From Enterococcus hirae ATCC 9790 (lineage in GTDB: Bacteria > Bacillota > Bacilli > Lactobacillales > Enterococcaceae), in NCBI RefSeq assembly GCF_000271405.2, contig NC_018081.1:1804074-1868073 (forward strand): a stretch of DNA of 64,000 nt, in the 5' to 3' direction. A program made the translations under genes and the position numbers. The notes below the pieces were generated by a model that saw only the letters and a program-made list of their open reading frames with translations, did no database searches and had not been told where the DNA came from. This document shows positions 62,692-64,000 of this stretch, one piece after another. Every line of letters begins with the position of its first letter. The first letter of the stretch is position 1.

Positions 62692-63340
62692 AGGCGCAGT
62701 ACCGCAAATTTTTATTCAGGGATTTATTGGTTCTAGTTGGTTCTTTGAAGGGAATACTGACAAGGGAATCAAAAATATTTTGGATAGTCTAGGTGATCAA
62801 GAAGAAATTGAAGTAGTGATTAATTCAAACGGTGGAGACGTATTTCAAGGGATTGCTATTGGGAACTTACTTAAGTCAAATAAAGCAAAAATCAACGTTG
62901 TGATTAACGGATTAGCCGCTAGTGCTGCTTCAATTATCGCAATGGCTGGCGATACTGTAAAAATTTACAACAATGCACAATTGATGATTCACCGCGCTTC
63001 CACATATGGAGAAGGAAATGTCGATGACTTCCGCACGATTGCTGATCAATTGGAATCAATTGATAAGTCTGTAAAGGCTTCATATAAAACAAGATTCAAC
63101 GGCACAGATGAAGTATTGCAAGAACTTCTTGAAAAAGAATCGTTTATGGATGCAGAAACAGCTTTGAGTTATGGGTTGGTCGATGAAATTATCGATGCAG
63201 AAAATAGCGCAGGTACTGAAGCCAAGAAAGAACAAAGCGTCGAAGAAATTTTGAATGACGTTGAAGAAAAAAGAACGGAAAAAATTGCTGCATTTACAGC
63301 AGCATTAAACAAAACATTTGGACAAGGAGATGCAAAATAA
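62654..63340 (+). CDS. Phage head maturation protease, ClpP-like
   Basis: A 228-residue ClpP-fold serine protease: VINSNGGDVFQGIAIGNLLK, GLAASAASIIAMAGD (catalytic Ser), QLMIHRASTYGEGN (catalytic His). Processes capsid proteins during head assembly. ATG 62654 has GGAGGTGAGG upstream. Confidence 0.92.
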   Translation: MTTMKTFLAVKNEGAVPQIFIQGFIGSSWFFEGNTDKGIKNILDSLGDQEEIEVVINSNGGDVFQGIAIGNLLKSNKAKINVVINGLAASAASIIAMAGDTVKIYNNAQLMIHRASTYGEGNVDDFRTIADQLESIDKSVKASYKTRFNGTDEVLQELLEKESFMDAETALSYGLVDEIIDAENSAGTEAKKEQSVEEILNDVEEKRTEKIAAFTAALNKTFGQGDAK

Positions 63341-64000
63341 TGACAGTTAAAAATTTAAAAGGTGTAACAGCTGCAAGTGACCAATTGATGAAAGCTTTTA
63401 AAGATGGTAACGAAGAATCTTTTAGTGCAGCTATGGTAAGTTTATCTAAGGAAATTCAGGATAAAATTTTAGAAGAAGCAACAGCAAAAAATCAAGATCA
63501 ATTAGTATTAATGAATCGTGGTCAGCGTGTGTTAACTACGCAAGAAACAAAATTCTATAACAAAGTGGTGAATAACGAAGGTTTTGCAGGGGTTGAAGAA
63601 TTAGTACCAGCTACTGTATTTGAAGATCTAGAACAATCTCATCCACTATTGCAAAAAATTACTTTTGTTAACACAACTGGTGTAACAGAATGGATTGTGT
63701 CACGTGGAGTCAATCCAGCATGGTGGGGTAAACTTTGCGAAGCTGTTAAAAAAGTTTTAGATAATGGCTTTGACGTAATTAACATGAAGCAGTTCAAGCT
63801 ATCAGGTTATATTCCTGTATGTAAGGCAATGCTTGACTTAGGTCCAGTATGGTTAGATCGTTATGTCCGTACTGTTTTAGTAGAATCATTGAGAATTGCA
63901 TTAGAACAAGCAATTGTTGATGGTACTGGTAAAGATATGCCAGTCGGAATGATGCGTGATATGAGTAAACAAACTAGCGGAGAATATGCTGAAAAAACAG
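63340..64000 (+). CDS. HK97-type major capsid protein, 5' part
   Basis: Begins MTVKNLKGVTAASDQLMKAF and continues open to the window end (at least 220 residues). MNRGQRVLTTQETKFYN, FEDLEQSHPLLQKITFVNTT and LEQAIVDGTGKDMPVGMMRD are HK97-fold capsid features with an N-terminal scaffold/delta domain of about 55 residues. Starts on the last base of the protease stop (TAATG). Truncated by the window. Confidence 0.9.
   Translation, partial: MTVKNLKGVTAASDQLMKAFKDGNEESFSAAMVSLSKEIQDKILEEATAKNQDQLVLMNRGQRVLTTQETKFYNKVVNNEGFAGVEELVPATVFEDLEQSHPLLQKITFVNTTGVTEWIVSRGVNPAWWGKLCEAVKKVLDNGFDVINMKQFKLSGYIPVCKAMLDLGPVWLDRYVRTVLVESLRIALEQAIVDGTGKDMPVGMMRDMSKQTSGEYAEKT

Overview
The window is chromosomal DNA of a low-GC Firmicute, almost certainly an Enterococcus. 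The housekeeping order (DUF523-ylxM-ffh, and rpsP-khpA-rimM-trmD-rplS), the LPXTG/MucBP surface protein, IS1182 and ISL3 family elements and an ArpU-type prophage all fit. The protein flavour suggests the E. faecium/hirae/mundtii side of the genus, but species cannot be fixed from the sequence alone.

Layout. 1-1.3 kb: a frameshifted IS1182-family transposase. 1.3-3.7 kb: PhoR/PhoP two-component system (minus strand). 3.9-14 kb: core genes (SRP protein Ffh with YlxM, DNA glycosylase, a reductase-like gene, an FMN reductase, a yxlEFG-like ABC export cassette, rpsP-khpA, a lipoprotein, rimM-trmD, and rplS with a probable L19 leader). 14.5-18.4 kb: a beta-glucoside module (PTS IIC, GntR/UTRA regulator, 6-phospho-beta-glucosidase) with shared operator-like sites. 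18.5-19.1 kb: four tandem ~121-bp repeats, each with a hairpin whose apex is conserved while its arms vary but stay complementary. 19.2-23.4 kb: decayed or orphan regulators and enzymes (kinase remnant plus KdpE-like regulator, pentapeptide protein, a doubly frameshifted DeoR gene, an M24 peptidase gene with an internal stop). 24.2-29.7 kb: a sulfur amino acid module (PLP lyase; RidA, CoA-disulfide-reductase-like enzyme, TcyP-type cystine symporter; YheO-type regulator). 29.8-30 kb: a 37-residue gene behind a strong promoter with a near-perfect Zur box. 30-36.7 kb: acetoin genes alsS-alsD, free-Met sulfoxide reductase, an internally deleted ISL3 element with 8-bp target duplication, and a MarR/nitroreductase/monooxygenase operon. 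37-43.5 kb: surface protein, small lipoprotein and membrane genes, some with start-region lesions, and a DUF6056 membrane protein.

43.7-64 kb: the left 20 kb of a prophage, continuing past the window. Its attachment site carries what looks like the 3' end of ssrA (tmRNA), with a fitting terminator left on the chromosomal side. In order: integrase, a minus-strand lysogeny block with TM2 and lipoprotein morons, ImmA-like peptidase and CI-like repressor, palindromic operators, Cro-like and excisionase-like genes, a minus-strand membrane moron, Rha antirepressor, annealing protein, HNH nuclease, replisome organizer and DnaC-like loader, small early genes, ArpU late activator, an AT-rich two-protein cassette, HNH, likely cos region, terminases, portal, ClpP-type protease and HK97-type major capsid protein (cut by the window end).

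The best candidates for undescribed biology are: the AT-rich cassette at 57.2-58.7 kb (a soluble DUF6731-like protein with an in-phase A AAA AAG slip site, plus a membrane protein, behind a long structured leader); the opposite-strand membrane moron at 49.1-49.7 kb; the Zur-box small protein; the tandem covarying-hairpin array; and five repeated intergenic promoter/terminator modules in the lysogeny block.
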